DNA of 64,000 nucleotides from Prescottella equi (GCF_020171745.1 NZ_JAIVAH010000009.1:1-64000); one strand, 5' to 3'. Shown: positions 8,009 through 17,060, numbered from the stretch's first letter. Numbers and translations are program-made. The notes: generated by a model from the letters alone, not told the origin.

Positions 8009-9697
8009 CTACTTCTTCCCGGCCCCGTCGACGCGCTTCGCGTCGCCGTCGGCAACGTGGTTCGCGGCCACGTAACCGAACACCATCGAGGGGCCGATGG
8101 TAGCGCCGGCGCCGGCGTACTCGTTGGCCATGACCGACGCGGACGTGTTACCCGTCGCGTACAGACCGTCGATGGCCGAGCCGTCCTCGCGCAGCACGCG
8201 CGCGTCGGCGTCGGTGACGAGGCCACCCTTGGTGCCCAGGTCGCCGGCCTCGACGCGGATGGCGTAGAACGGGCCCTTGACGATCTCGTCCATGGCCGGG
8301 TTCTTCATCGTCGGGTCGCCGTAGTACTGGTCGTACGCGCTGTCGCCGCGGCCGAACTCCTCGTCCTTGCCGGTGCGGGCGTAGCCGTTGAACCGGTCGA
8401 CGGTCTCGAGCAGGTTCTGCGTCGGCACACCGATCTTCTCGGCCAGCTCGCTCAGCGAGTTCGCCTTGTGGACGATGCCCTTGTCGTAGAAGGCCTGCGG
8501 GAACGGCGCACCCGGCAGCACCTGCGCGAACGGGTACCGCGAGCGAGCCTTGCTGTCCATGATGAAGTAGGCCGGGACGTGGCCACCCTCGATCTGGTCG
8601 TGCACGAAGTTCACGTACGGCGCCGACTCGTTGGTGAAGCGCTTGCCGTCCTTGTTCACGATCACGGAGGGAGGGATCGAGCGCTCGGACACCAGCGGGA
8701 TGACCGCACCCATCGGGTGCATGACCGACGGCATCCACCACGCGTCGTCCATGAGGTCGACGGCCGCACCGAGCTTCTGGCCCGCCACGATGCCGTCGCC
8801 GACGTTCTCCCGGGCGCCCATGCTGATGTTCTCGACGCCGTTCTCGGGCAGGTGCTGCGCACGCATGGCGTTGTTGTGCTCGAAACCGCCGGTGGCCAGC
8901 AGGACTCCCTTGCGGGCACCGATGCGCACGACCTTGCCCTCGCGCTCCGCGGTGATGCCGACGACGGCACCCTTGTCGTCGACGATCAGGTCCTTCATCG
9001 ACGTCTGCAGCCACAGCGGAACGCCGGCATCCTTGAGCGCCATGCGCATCCGCGCGACGAGCGCACGACCACCGGTGGACATGTGGCGACGACGGATCAC
9101 GTTGGACGACACCCGCCACGCCGCGACGAGCGACGCCCGGCGACCGGCCCAGGTGCGCTTGACCATCGCGAGGTCGTGGTAGTCCTTGCTCGTCACCCAC
9201 AGGCCCAGCGGGCCCTTCATGCTGTTGGGGCGCTGGAACTTCTCGTCCTCACCGAGCTTGCGGGTGTCGAACGGGGTGCACTCCACGGTACGGCCGAGCG
9301 GGCGTCCGCCGTCGTACTCCGGGTGGTAGTCGGAGTAGCCCTTGACCCAGTAGAACTCGACGTGGGGGCTGCGCTCGAGCAGTTCCATCATCGGCGGGCC
9401 GTTGTCGATGTAGGCGTCGAGACGCTCGTCGGACACCTTGCCCTCGGTGACGATGTCGAGGTAGCGACGGATCGATTCCCGCGAGTCACCGGCGCCCTTG
9501 CGGACGAGTTCCGGCGCGTTGGGGATCCAGATGCCGCCGCCGGAGATCGCGGTGGAGCCGCCGTAGGTCTTGCCCTTGTCGATGATGAGGGCCGACATGC
9601 CGCGGTTCGCGGCGGTGATGCCGGCGACCATGCCGCCGCCGCCGCTGCCGACCACGAGGAAGTCGACGACGGTGTCGAAGTTCTGGTTCTCAGCCAT
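8009..9697 (-). CDS. kstD: 3-ketosteroid dehydrogenase (KstD family)
   Basis: A 562-aa FAD enzyme of the 3-oxosteroid dehydrogenase family. It has the N-terminal Rossmann motif VVGSGGGG (about residues 15-22), the substrate-side stretch YWVKGYSDYHPEYDGGR, a C-terminal GPFYAIRVEAGDLGTKGGL containing the conserved Tyr/Gly pair, and FAD-binding YAGAGATIGPSMVFGY. KstD adds the 1,2 double bond to 3-ketosteroids, which with KshAB leads to B-ring opening. The form resembles KstD3-type paralogues, some of which prefer ring-saturated substrates. It is 14 bp downstream of hsaD, so co-transcribed. A delta4-dehydrogenase relative is a possible alternative. Confidence 0.85.
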   Translation of the reverse strand: MAENQNFDTVVDFLVVGSGGGGMVAGITAANRGMSALIIDKGKTYGGSTAISGGGIWIPNAPELVRKGAGDSRESIRRYLDIVTEGKVSDERLDAYIDNGPPMMELLERSPHVEFYWVKGYSDYHPEYDGGRPLGRTVECTPFDTRKLGEDEKFQRPNSMKGPLGLWVTSKDYHDLAMVKRTWAGRRASLVAAWRVSSNVIRRRHMSTGGRALVARMRMALKDAGVPLWLQTSMKDLIVDDKGAVVGITAEREGKVVRIGARKGVLLATGGFEHNNAMRAQHLPENGVENISMGARENVGDGIVAGQKLGAAVDLMDDAWWMPSVMHPMGAVIPLVSERSIPPSVIVNKDGKRFTNESAPYVNFVHDQIEGGHVPAYFIMDSKARSRYPFAQVLPGAPFPQAFYDKGIVHKANSLSELAEKIGVPTQNLLETVDRFNGYARTGKDEEFGRGDSAYDQYYGDPTMKNPAMDEIVKGPFYAIRVEAGDLGTKGGLVTDADARVLREDGSAIDGLYATGNTSASVMANEYAGAGATIGPSMVFGYVAANHVADGDAKRVDGAGKK

Positions 9698-9711
9698 GGT
9701 GATTGTTCAGC

Positions 9712-10578
9712 TCACTTACGGTCGCGCAGAAGGAACGAGAGCACGGACGCAACCCAGGCGTCGCGGGCCTCGATCATGGTCCAGTGACCACAGTTCGGGA
9801 AGACGTGGAACTCGGCGTTGGGGATGTCGCGCATCGGCAGCAGACCGAGATCGACGGGGCTGACCCGGTCGTCACGGCCCCAGGTGAGCAGCGTGGGGGC
9901 CTTGATCTTGCCGAACTGAGCCCAGTACGGGGTTCCGTCGGCCTGCGCGTTGGCCGCGGCCATCGCGGCGAAGGCCTTGCTGCTGTACATGCGGCGGGCG
10001 ATCTCGAGCGTCTTCGGCTCGGTCGCGAGCGCCCAACGCTCCTCGATGAGCTGCTCGGTCACGACGGCGCGGTCGTAGACCATCGAGTGCAGCCAGCGGA
10101 CCAGACTTTCGCGGGTCGGGTTGTCGGTGAACTCCATGAGCAGCTTGATGCCCTCGCCCGGATTCGACGACAGCACGTTCTTGCCCATGCCGCCGATCGA
10201 GACGAACTTGTTGACGAGTTCGGGACGCGCGATCGCGATGCGGGCGCCGACGACACCGCCCATCGAGTTGCCGATGATGTCGACCGGACCCAGGCCCAGG
10301 CCCTCGAGGAAGACCGGCACCGCGTTGACGGCCTCGACCATGGGGTGGCCGTCGCACGGATCGGACACGCCGAAGCCGGGGAACTCGAGGACGTAGCAGG
10401 TGAAGTGCTCCGCGAAGTCCGCGAGGACGCCGCGGTAGTTGCGCCAGCCGGTGACGCCGGGGCCGGAGCCGTGCAGCAGCAGCAGCGGCGGACCGTCGCC
10501 GGCCTGGTGGTACCGGAGCACACCCTGATCGGTGTGCAGTTCCCGCTTGGAATCCTCGTAACTGATCTCAATAGCCAT
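9712..10578 (-). CDS. hsaD: Meta-cleavage product hydrolase (HsaD)
   Basis: A 288-aa alpha/beta-hydrolase of the C-C bond hydrolase group. The oxyanion loop is HGSGPGVTGW near residue 36, the nucleophile Ser105 is in GNSMGG, the acid is Asp237 (WGRDDRV) and the base His265 (NCGHW). HsaD splits the ring-opened 4,9-DSHA into HHD and DOHNAA, after HsaC. It is the first gene of the hsaD-kstD pair, reads away from hsaB, and the 272-bp divergent gap carries two operator-like sites. A BphD-type aromatic hydrolase is the alternative, made less likely by kstD. Confidence 0.88.
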   Translation of the reverse strand: MAIEISYEDSKRELHTDQGVLRYHQAGDGPPLLLLHGSGPGVTGWRNYRGVLADFAEHFTCYVLEFPGFGVSDPCDGHPMVEAVNAVPVFLEGLGLGPVDIIGNSMGGVVGARIAIARPELVNKFVSIGGMGKNVLSSNPGEGIKLLMEFTDNPTRESLVRWLHSMVYDRAVVTEQLIEERWALATEPKTLEIARRMYSSKAFAAMAAANAQADGTPYWAQFGKIKAPTLLTWGRDDRVSPVDLGLLPMRDIPNAEFHVFPNCGHWTMIEARDAWVASVLSFLLRDRK

Positions 10579-10688
10579 CGTCAGCCTCTGTCCGTCGCAC
10601 TCTGTCCGTTGCAAATTAGAAATGTCATCCGGGTCACAGCCCATCCGGCGGAAGGGTGCCAGCCCGCGTCGAAGTGGGCCATATCGCA

Positions 10689-10753
10689 TCCCGATCAGCG
10701 AGACCATCCCTTCCCGTGGGCACCCCCCACGGGGGTGGTTCCGCTGATCGAGA
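10689..10753. promoter_or_regulatory. Two IclR-type operator candidates between hsaD and hsaB
   Basis: TCCCGATCAGCGAGA at 10689-10703 matches the perfect palindrome upstream of hsaA at 13 of 15 positions. TTCCGCTGATCGAGA at 10739-10753 matches it at 11 of 15. Their centres are 50 bp apart in the divergent promoter region, so one regulator could control both transcripts. Confidence 0.55.
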
Positions 10754-10850
10754 CAGCAATTCAGGGCTGCGGAGGTGCAGCCATACGCTCGCAAACATCG
10801 ACTTCGGCGCACCCGGCGCCGCGCAGTTCCCCCGAATCGGAGGTGGCCCC

Positions 10851-11375
10851 ATGTCCACAGAGGCGATTGCACAGGAGATCACGCTGGGAGCTGAGCCCAC
10901 TCCGGCGGACATGCGACGCGTGATGGGCCAGTTCGCGACGGGCGTGACCGTCGTGACGGGTCTCGACGACGAAGGCCCCGTCGGCTTCGCCTGCCAGTCG
11001 TTCGCCTCCGTCTCGCTGGAGCCGCCGCTCATCCTGATCTGCGCCGATCACCGCGGCCGGGCCTGGCCCCGCATCCGCGAGACCGGCCGCTTCTGCGTCA
11101 ACGTCCTGCACGAAGATCAGTCCGATCTGTGCTCGCGGTTCGGCTCGAGCAAGGGCCTCAAGTACGAGGACCTCGACTGGGAGGTCTCCCGCTGGGGCAC
11201 CCCGTCGTTGCCGGACGTGCTGATGCGTGTGCACGCCGAGGTGCACGAGGTCCACGTCGCCGGCGACCACGACATCATCATCGGCCGCGTGCTCGAACTC
11301 GACACGGTGTGCGAGGAACGCCCGATGGTGTTCTTCCGCGGCAAGTTCGGCATCGGAGCCCCCGAGCTGGTCTGA
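10851..11375 (+). CDS. hsaB: Flavin reductase (HsaB)
   Basis: A 174-aa flavin reductase of the HpaC/HsaB-like family, with the N-terminal MRRVMGQFATGVTVVTG signature, FACQSFASVSLEPPL in the flavin site and a C-terminal MVFFRGKFG. HsaB supplies reduced FMN/FAD to HsaA at NAD(P)H cost. GGAGGTGG at 10839-10846 sets the ATG at 10851. It runs divergently from hsaD-kstD and convergently with iclR, from which it is separated by a strong terminator. Confidence 0.9.
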   Translation: MSTEAIAQEITLGAEPTPADMRRVMGQFATGVTVVTGLDDEGPVGFACQSFASVSLEPPLILICADHRGRAWPRIRETGRFCVNVLHEDQSDLCSRFGSSKGLKYEDLDWEVSRWGTPSLPDVLMRVHAEVHEVHVAGDHDIIIGRVLELDTVCEERPMVFFRGKFGIGAPELV

Positions 11376-11391
11376 CCCGCAGACTTTTCGT

Positions 11392-11450
11392 ACCAACGGG
11401 AACTGGCGGCACCCTTCCGAAGTGGAAGTGTGCCGCCAGTTCCCGTTGGT
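11392..11450. terminator. Bidirectional terminator between hsaB and iclR
   Basis: A perfect 21-bp stem (11392-11412 with 11430-11450) whose loop folds further (CTTCC with GGAAG). It lies between convergent genes and serves both. Confidence 0.9.
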
Positions 11451-11482
11451 GCGGTTGCGGGGTCAGGCCCCGACGCGATCGA

Positions 11483-12376
11483 TCAGATCCACTGCCCACT
11501 CTGGATCGACAGCAGTCGATCCATCGCGTCCGCGGACCAGGTGTTGACGGGCGGCTCCGGTGCCCGGCGCGCACGCCGGGGCGCACCCATGTCGGGGTAG
11601 AGCGTGCGCGACACCTCGCGGGCCGCATCGACCACGAGCGGCGCGACGCGCTCGAGCTGGGCGGTCCGCGCGTCGCCGCACAGCGAGATGCCGGCGACCG
11701 GACCGTCGTAACCGCGAACGGCGACACCGACACAGGCCACGCCGCGAACGGATTCGCCGCGCTCGAAGGCCAGGCCCCGACGCTGCCGGATCCGGTTGAG
11801 CTCCTGATGCAGGGTCGCGACGTCGGTGATGGTCCGGTCGGTGCAGCGACTCAGACGCGCGTCGTACAGGCTGTCGACCCGCTCGGGATCGAGCCACGCG
11901 AGCATCGACTTGCCGCCCGCCGTCGAGTAGGCCGGGCCGCGTCCGCCGACCCGCGAGGGCAGCGTCGACGCGAAGCGACCGCCGACCTTGTCGAGGTAGA
12001 CGCTCTCGCTGCCGTCGAGCACCGCGAGGTGGACGACCATGCCGGTCTGCATGTGCAGTTCGTGCAGCAGCGGCGCCGCGGCGGCACGGATCTCGCTGTG
12101 CCCGCCGTCGCCACCGCCGAGGCCGAGCGCACGGCGACCGAGGCAGTAGCCGAACGAGGCGTGTTCCACCCAGTTCAGCCGCACCAACTGATCGAGGATT
12201 CGGTGCACGGTCGAGCGCGGCAACTGCGTACGGCACGCCACTTCTTCGAGCGTGAGCCGCGACGCGCGACCGTCGAACGCGTCGAGGATCAGGGTCATCC
12301 GCTCGACCATCGAAGGCGGCAGTTCACGACGCGGGGCCGGCGTGGTGACCGACTCACCGGAATCGACGACTGTCAT
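11483..12376 (-). CDS. IclR-family regulator of the hsa cluster
   Basis: A 297-aa IclR-family protein. An N-terminal winged helix (about residues 22-85, LTLEEVACRTQLPRSTVHRI) precedes the IclR effector domain, with GGKSMLAWLDPERVD and a VAGISLCGD stretch. The ATG at 12376 is chosen because GGAGG lies seven bases upstream. A TTG twelve bases earlier overlaps that Shine-Dalgarno. It sits at the end of the hsa cluster, and a near-palindrome in its promoter (12464-12478) matches those in the hsa promoters, so it probably regulates both the cluster and itself. The effector, perhaps a ring-degradation intermediate, is unknown. Confidence 0.88.
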   Translation of the reverse strand: MTVVDSGESVTTPAPRRELPPSMVERMTLILDAFDGRASRLTLEEVACRTQLPRSTVHRILDQLVRLNWVEHASFGYCLGRRALGLGGGDGGHSEIRAAAAPLLHELHMQTGMVVHLAVLDGSESVYLDKVGGRFASTLPSRVGGRGPAYSTAGGKSMLAWLDPERVDSLYDARLSRCTDRTITDVATLHQELNRIRQRRGLAFERGESVRGVACVGVAVRGYDGPVAGISLCGDARTAQLERVAPLVVDAAREVSRTLYPDMGAPRRARRAPEPPVNTWSADAMDRLLSIQSGQWI

Positions 12377-12463
12377 CGACACCTCCAAGCAACATCTGAG
12401 CCCCTGGTCAGAGGGGCAATCCGACGCAAAACTGAAATCAATTCTGTCAGGCTAGCAGGTATG

Positions 12464-12478
12464 TCCCGCTAGGCGGGA
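12464..12478. promoter_or_regulatory. IclR-type operator candidate upstream of iclR
   Basis: TCCCGCTAGGCGGGA lies within the larger repeat GTCCCGC-TAG-GCGGGAC (12463-12479), 88 bp upstream of iclR and 174 bp upstream of the divergent oxidoreductase gene. It matches the hsaA site at 13 of 15 positions. Confidence 0.6.
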
Positions 12479-12651
12479 CTTTTTTCTGGTCGATTGTTTG
12501 TCCGAATCGGACACCCCCATCATGACCTGGCCGCCCGCTGGGCGCCGACCGAGCGGATCAGACTCCCGGTGACCGGAAAAACGGGCGCGGGGGCGCGCAC
12601 CCTCCGGTAGAACGAAGCGATACCGGCCGATCCAGCAACGGAGCTGTAGGG

Positions 12652-13533
12652 ATGCACATCGGAATCGTCTCCCCCGTCGTGGTCCTGCACCCCGACGCAC
12701 ACTCCCCGTGGGAGCGCGCCGCCGGTATCGCGGATCTCGCCCGCATCGCGGAAACCGCGGACCGTCTCGGCTACCACCACCTGACCTGCAGCGAACACGT
12801 CGCGGTCCCGGTGGACGTGGCCGCAGCCCGCGGCGGCACGTACTGGGATCCGCTCGCAACGCTGGGCTACCTCGCCGCGCGGACCACCACGATCCGGCTC
12901 GCCACCCAGGTCCTGGTGCTCGGGTACCACCACCCGCTCGAGATCGCCAAGCGCTACGGCACGCTCGACGTCGTGAGCGGTGGACGGCTCATCCTCGGCC
13001 TGGGCGTCGGCACCCTGCGCGAGGAGTTCGACCTGCTGGACGCCCCGTTCGAGGACCGCGGGGCCCGCGCCGACGACGCCCTCGCCGCCCTCCGCACGTC
13101 GCTGTCGCGCAGCCTGCCCGAGTACCACGGGACCTACTACGACTACGAGGGACTGCTCGTCGAACCGCACGCCGTGCAGGACCGGGTGCCGCTGTGGATC
13201 GGCGGCCGGACGATGCGGTCGCTGCGCCGCGCCACGACGCACGGTGACGGTTGGGCGCCGTTCGGCCTGAGCGTCGACGAACTTCGTGGCATGCTCGAAA
13301 AGGTCGACATCCCAGAGCACTTCGACGTCGTACTGAGCATGGGTGCACCGCTGGACCCGTTGGGGGCACGCGACCGCACGATCCGGGCGCTCGAACGCCG
13401 GCGCGAGGCCGGGGCCACGATCGCGAGCGCATCGGTCTCTGCGACCGGATCCGCGCACTACTGCGATCAGCTCGAATCCCTGCACGAACTCGGTTCCGAG
13501 CTCGGCATCGAGTTCGATCCTGCACCCCGCTGA
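12652..13533 (+). CDS. LLM-class F420-dependent oxidoreductase
   Basis: A 293-aa luciferase-like TIM-barrel oxidoreductase of the F420-dependent subgroup, with the N-terminal MHIGIVSPVVV strand, SEHVAVP in the cofactor site, a TTTIRLATQVLVL stretch and GGRLILGLGVGTLREEF. It probably uses F420H2 or FMNH2 to reduce or oxidise a lipid-like substrate. It reads divergently from iclR across a gap holding an operator-like site, and is followed by a SnoaL-like gene, suggesting membership in the steroid regulon. Substrate unknown. Confidence 0.8.
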   Translation: MHIGIVSPVVVLHPDAHSPWERAAGIADLARIAETADRLGYHHLTCSEHVAVPVDVAAARGGTYWDPLATLGYLAARTTTIRLATQVLVLGYHHPLEIAKRYGTLDVVSGGRLILGLGVGTLREEFDLLDAPFEDRGARADDALAALRTSLSRSLPEYHGTYYDYEGLLVEPHAVQDRVPLWIGGRTMRSLRRATTHGDGWAPFGLSVDELRGMLEKVDIPEHFDVVLSMGAPLDPLGARDRTIRALERRREAGATIASASVSATGSAHYCDQLESLHELGSELGIEFDPAPR

Positions 13534-13640
13534 CCGCTCGGCCACCGCACCACCGAACCCGGGACGCGACGCGAACCGGGCTTCACGGCAATGCATTTCA
13601 CGTTTCACCTGATAGCTGGACAAACACCGAAGGAGATCCG

Positions 13641-14126
13641 ATGACCGATACCGCTGCGCTCGTCCAGTCGCTGATCGAGCGGGTTGAGCTGCTCGAGGAC
13701 AAGCTCGCGATCCAGGAGCTCATCACCGCGTACGGCCCGGCCGTCGATGCCGGCAACGCCGACAAGGTCGGCGCCCTGTGGGCCGAGGATGCGGTGTACG
13801 ACATCGACATCCGCAACATGAACGGTCGCGCGGAGATCATGGAAATGGTCCGCACCAGCCCGCACCAGGACTACATCAAGAACGGTTGCGGTCACCTGCT
13901 CGACCCGATCAACATCGTGGTCGACGGCGACACGGCCGTCGCAACGTGCCACTCGCAGCTGCTGCTGCGCAACCCGAACGAGGATTCGTTCCGGGTCTGG
14001 CGCGTGACGGCGAACCGCTTCGACCTGAAGAAGATCGACGGTGTGTGGCAGATCCAGCGTCGCACCTCGCGCGTGCTCGACGGTCGCCCCGAGGCGCCCG
14101 AACTGCTCGGCCGCGCCGGTAGCTGA
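13641..14126 (+). CDS. SnoaL-like NTF2-fold protein
   Basis: A 161-aa single NTF2/SnoaL-like domain after a short coiled segment (about residues 8-25). LAIQELITAYGPAVDAGNADKVGALWAEDAVYD is the usual opening of this family, and FRVWRVTANRFDLKKIDGVWQIQRR the closing strands. AAGGAG five bases upstream of the ATG gives a clear start. Members act as isomerases, epoxide hydrolases, hydratases or dehydratases. Next to a FadD19-like ligase a hydratase/isomerase role in steroid breakdown is plausible but unproven. Confidence 0.8.
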   Translation: MTDTAALVQSLIERVELLEDKLAIQELITAYGPAVDAGNADKVGALWAEDAVYDIDIRNMNGRAEIMEMVRTSPHQDYIKNGCGHLLDPINIVVDGDTAVATCHSQLLLRNPNEDSFRVWRVTANRFDLKKIDGVWQIQRRTSRVLDGRPEAPELLGRAGS

Positions 14127-14134
14127 CCTCCACG

Positions 14135-14175
14135 CGAAACGGCCCGCCTCACGAATCGTGAGGCGGGCCGTTTCG
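14135..14175. terminator. Bidirectional terminator
   Basis: A 20-bp perfect palindromic stem (CGAAACGGCCCGCCTCACGA and its complement) between the convergent SnoaL-like gene and the acyl-CoA ligase gene. Confidence 0.9.
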
Positions 14176-14192
14176 TCGTTACCCGAGTGGCT

Positions 14193-15812
14193 CTACTCGG
14201 CCACAGCTTCGAGAGTCGCCTTGGCCCAACGGTAATCGGCCTTACCTGCAGGAGACCGGACGACCTCGGGGACCACGACGAGGGTGCGCGGCACCTTGTA
14301 GCCGGCGATCTGGGTACGGCAGTGCGCGATCACCTCGTCCTCGTCGAGATCGTCGACGCCGTCGCGGGCGGAAATGACGGCCGACACCCGCTGCCCGTAC
14401 ATGGGATCCGGGATGCCGGCGACGAGTGCGTCGAGGACGCCGGGATGGCTCTTGAGCGCCTCCTCGACCTCCTCGGCGTACACCTTCTCGCCGCCGGTGT
14501 TGATGCACGACGATCCGCGGCCGAGTACGACGATGGTGCCGTCCGCCTCGACGCGGGCGAGGTCGCCGAGCACGGACAGACGCACGCCGTCGACGACCGG
14601 GAACGTGGCGGCCGTCTTCTCCGGGTCGCCGAAGTATCCGAGCGGCACGTGTCCGGCGCGGGCGAGGTAGCCGACGTTGTCGGAACCGGGCTCGATCGTG
14701 GAGAAGTCGGTGTCGACGACGCGCGCCTTGGGCGACGGCGGCATCCGCAGCAGGCCGTCCTCGTCCTTCTTGAGCTCACCGTCGTTGCCGGACTCGGACG
14801 AGCCGAACGCGTCGCGGAGGTAGACGTTGGGCAGCAGCTTGTTGAGCTTCCCGCGGACACTGGCCGACCACAGCGCACCGCCCGAACCGATGATCCACAG
14901 CGAGCTCAGGTCGAACCGCTCACCGTGCTCCTCGATCGCGTCGGCGAGCGGACGCGCGATCGCGTCGCCGACCACCATCACGGTGTTGATCTTGTGCTCG
15001 TGGACCAGCTCGAGCGCCTCGACCGGGTCGTACTTGGACATGAGGACCTGCTTGGAGCCCATGAACATGCAAGTGAACAGCGAGTACGACGCGGCGCCGT
15101 GCATCAGCGGCGCGGTCACCAGGTAGGTCATCGCGAACTGGTTCGCGGCCGCGGCGGCGCCCAGCTCGGCGGGCGACAGGATGGGGTCGCCACCCATGAT
15201 GGCGCCGCCGGCGAGGGCGGCGTGGTAGAAGTCCTCGTGCCGCCACATCACGCCCTTGGGCATGCCGGTGGTGCCGCCGGTGTAGATGACGTAGAGGTCG
15301 TCGGCGCTGCGCTCCGGGAAGTCCCGCTCACCGGACTGCTCGGCCGCGGCCTTGTGGTAGTCGACGACCGAGACATCGGCGGCGGCAGCGGCTTCCGCGA
15401 GCGCGGGCCCGGCCGGCTCGCCGACGAGCACGATGTGCCGCAGCTCGGGGCACTTGGGCAACACGTCGGCGATGACGTCGCTGAACTCGCCGTCGGCGAT
15501 GACGGTGGCCAGCTTCGCGTCGTTGTAGAGGTAGGTGAGCTCCGCGTCGACGTAACGGAAGTTGACGTTCACCGGGACGGCACGGATCTTGAGGCAGCCG
15601 AGCAGCGATTCGACGAACTCGAGGCTGTTGCGTGCGTGCAGGCCGACGTGGTCGCCGGGCCCGACGCCCTGAGCGGCGAGATGGTGGGCGATGCGGTTCG
15701 CCGCGGCGTCGAACTCGGCGAACGTCCGGGATTCGGATCCGCACACGAGCGCGACCTTGTCCGGTACGGCATCGATCACGGCTTCGGTCAGGTCAGCGAG
15801 ATTGAGAGTCAT
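14193..15812 (-). CDS. Acyl-CoA synthetase, FadD19-like
   Basis: A 539-aa AMP-forming acyl-CoA ligase. It has P-loop VIYTGGTTGMPKGVMWRHED, the FGSSESG adenylate motif, LGRGSSCINTGGEKVY and a C-terminal RSPAGKADYRW with the catalytic Lys. The opening NLADLTEAVIDAVPDKVALVCG and the MWRHED stretch closely recall FadD19, which activates C26/C24-branched sterol side chains. A role in activating a steroid side chain or ring-derived acid is inferred. The ATG at 15812 is used, with AAGGACCAAGGT upstream. A divergent SDR gene starts 287 bp away. Confidence 0.85.
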   Translation of the reverse strand: MTLNLADLTEAVIDAVPDKVALVCGSESRTFAEFDAAANRIAHHLAAQGVGPGDHVGLHARNSLEFVESLLGCLKIRAVPVNVNFRYVDAELTYLYNDAKLATVIADGEFSDVIADVLPKCPELRHIVLVGEPAGPALAEAAAAADVSVVDYHKAAAEQSGERDFPERSADDLYVIYTGGTTGMPKGVMWRHEDFYHAALAGGAIMGGDPILSPAELGAAAAANQFAMTYLVTAPLMHGAASYSLFTCMFMGSKQVLMSKYDPVEALELVHEHKINTVMVVGDAIARPLADAIEEHGERFDLSSLWIIGSGGALWSASVRGKLNKLLPNVYLRDAFGSSESGNDGELKKDEDGLLRMPPSPKARVVDTDFSTIEPGSDNVGYLARAGHVPLGYFGDPEKTAATFPVVDGVRLSVLGDLARVEADGTIVVLGRGSSCINTGGEKVYAEEVEEALKSHPGVLDALVAGIPDPMYGQRVSAVISARDGVDDLDEDEVIAHCRTQIAGYKVPRTLVVVPEVVRSPAGKADYRWAKATLEAVAE

Positions 15813-16044
15813 ACCTTGGTCCTTCGGTGAATCGCACATCGAGCAACAGTGCGTTCTACCACAAACCACGCCCTCGTGTGCCTGAGATCACAACCCAGCG
15901 AGTAGAACATATTCCGTTTAGTTGATCAATAGCTCGGCGAAGAATTTCGGGATTCCCCCAGCGCGGGAGACAGCGTCTGGCGCATCATCTGCGGGAGCGC
16001 ACACCGGGTCGGCGAGAACGAGATCGGCCGAGACCCTTGTGCCA

Positions 16045-16066
16045 AAACTAGAATGAATACTAGTTT
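16045..16066. promoter_or_regulatory. Inverted repeat in the SDR promoter
   Basis: AAACTAG-N8-CTAGTTT, a perfect 7-bp inverted repeat 33 bp upstream of the SDR start. It is a candidate operator, with the regulator unknown. The arms resemble but do not match the MarR sites at 57687 and 58547. Confidence 0.45.
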
Positions 16067-16099
16067 GAGTGCATCGCACGGAACCTGAAGGAGCCTGAC

Positions 16100-17041
16100 A
16101 TGGTGGATTCTCTGAGCTTGGCCGGTAAGACGGCCATCGTCACCGGCGCCGGGGCCGGTCTCGGCCGCGCCGAGGCGCTCGCCCTGGCCGAGGCCGGGGC
16201 CGCGGTCGTCGTGAACGACATGGGCTCCGCAGCCCACGACGTCGTGGACGAGATCAAGGCTGCGGGCGGACAGGCCCTCGCCGTCACCGGCGACGTCTCG
16301 GACTGGTCGCTCGGCGGACGCATGATCGACGAGGCCGTCGCGAACTTCGGTTCGATGGACATCCTGGTCAACAACGCAGGCATCCTGCGCGACAAGATGA
16401 TCTTCAACCTGTCCGAGTCGGACTGGGACGACGTCATCCGCGTGCACCTCAAGGGCCACGCCGCGACGTCGCACGCCGCCGCGGTGCACTGGCGTCAGGC
16501 GAGCAAGGACGCCGACGGCCCGATCTACGGTCGCGTCATCAACACCTCCTCCGAGGCGTTCCTGTTCGGCTCCGCCGGGCAGCCCAACTACTCGGCCGCG
16601 AAGGCGGGTATCACCGCCCTGACGCTGTCGACCGCGGCCGGCCTGTCCCGCTACGGCGTGCGCGCCAACGCGATCTGCCCCCGGGCCCGGACGGCGATGA
16701 CGGCCGAGGCCTTCGGCACCGAGAACAACACCGGTGCGCAGGGCCTCGACCCGCTGGCCCCGGAGCGCGTCGGCACGCTGGTGAGCTACCTCGCGTCGCC
16801 CGCGTCGGACGAGATCAACGGCCAGGTCTTCGTGGTCTACGGCAAGATGGTCGCGCTCATGGCCGCACCGCAGGTCGAGAACCGTTTCGATGCAGCCGGT
16901 TCCGCGTTCTCCGTCGAGGAGCTCGCGGGCCAGATGACGCCGTACTTCTCGGGCCGCGGCCCGTACGAGACCTACGCCGCGTACAGCGTCGCGGGCCTCG
17001 AGAAGATCGCCCTCGCCACCGACGCGCCTGCCGGCGTCTGA
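16100..17041 (+). CDS. Short-chain dehydrogenase, 17-beta-HSD/MaoC-type lineage
   Basis: A 313-aa SDR, longer than the classical 250. It has cofactor motif TGAGAGLGRAE (about residues 15-25), NNAG near 92, catalytic Ser in NTSSEA and YSAAK as the active-site Tyr/Lys pair. The extra C-terminal 60 residues and the HWRQASKDADGPIYGRVINT insert match steroid side-chain SDRs such as the Rv3502c/Hsd4-type hydroxyacyl dehydrogenases. It probably oxidises a beta-hydroxyacyl-CoA or 17-hydroxysteroid with NAD+. The next SDR starts 19 bp downstream, so they form an operon. Confidence 0.82.
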   Translation: MVDSLSLAGKTAIVTGAGAGLGRAEALALAEAGAAVVVNDMGSAAHDVVDEIKAAGGQALAVTGDVSDWSLGGRMIDEAVANFGSMDILVNNAGILRDKMIFNLSESDWDDVIRVHLKGHAATSHAAAVHWRQASKDADGPIYGRVINTSSEAFLFGSAGQPNYSAAKAGITALTLSTAAGLSRYGVRANAICPRARTAMTAEAFGTENNTGAQGLDPLAPERVGTLVSYLASPASDEINGQVFVVYGKMVALMAAPQVENRFDAAGSAFSVEELAGQMTPYFSGRGPYETYAAYSVAGLEKIALATDAPAGV

Positions 17042-17060
17042 TCGGGACGGGGGGCTCCTC

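Noticed and set aside
12652-13533. LLM gene as part of the hsaB transcript
   Set aside because: It is separated by the convergent iclR gene and a terminator and must have its own promoter.
15903-15916. TAGAACATATTCCG as a KstR box
   Set aside because: It matches a TAGAACATGTTCTA-type KstR palindrome at 11 of 14 positions, but one arm is broken and only one copy is present, so chance is not excluded.
15951-15967. TTCCCCCAGCGCGGGA as a further IclR site before the FadD19-like gene
   Set aside because: The half-sites have different spacing and the symmetry is broken, which is not convincing beside the other four.
16045-16066. The AAACTAG repeat as a third site for the homogentisate MarR
   Set aside because: It shares only the CTAG-type arm with the two MarR sites, and the overall spacing and symmetry differ.
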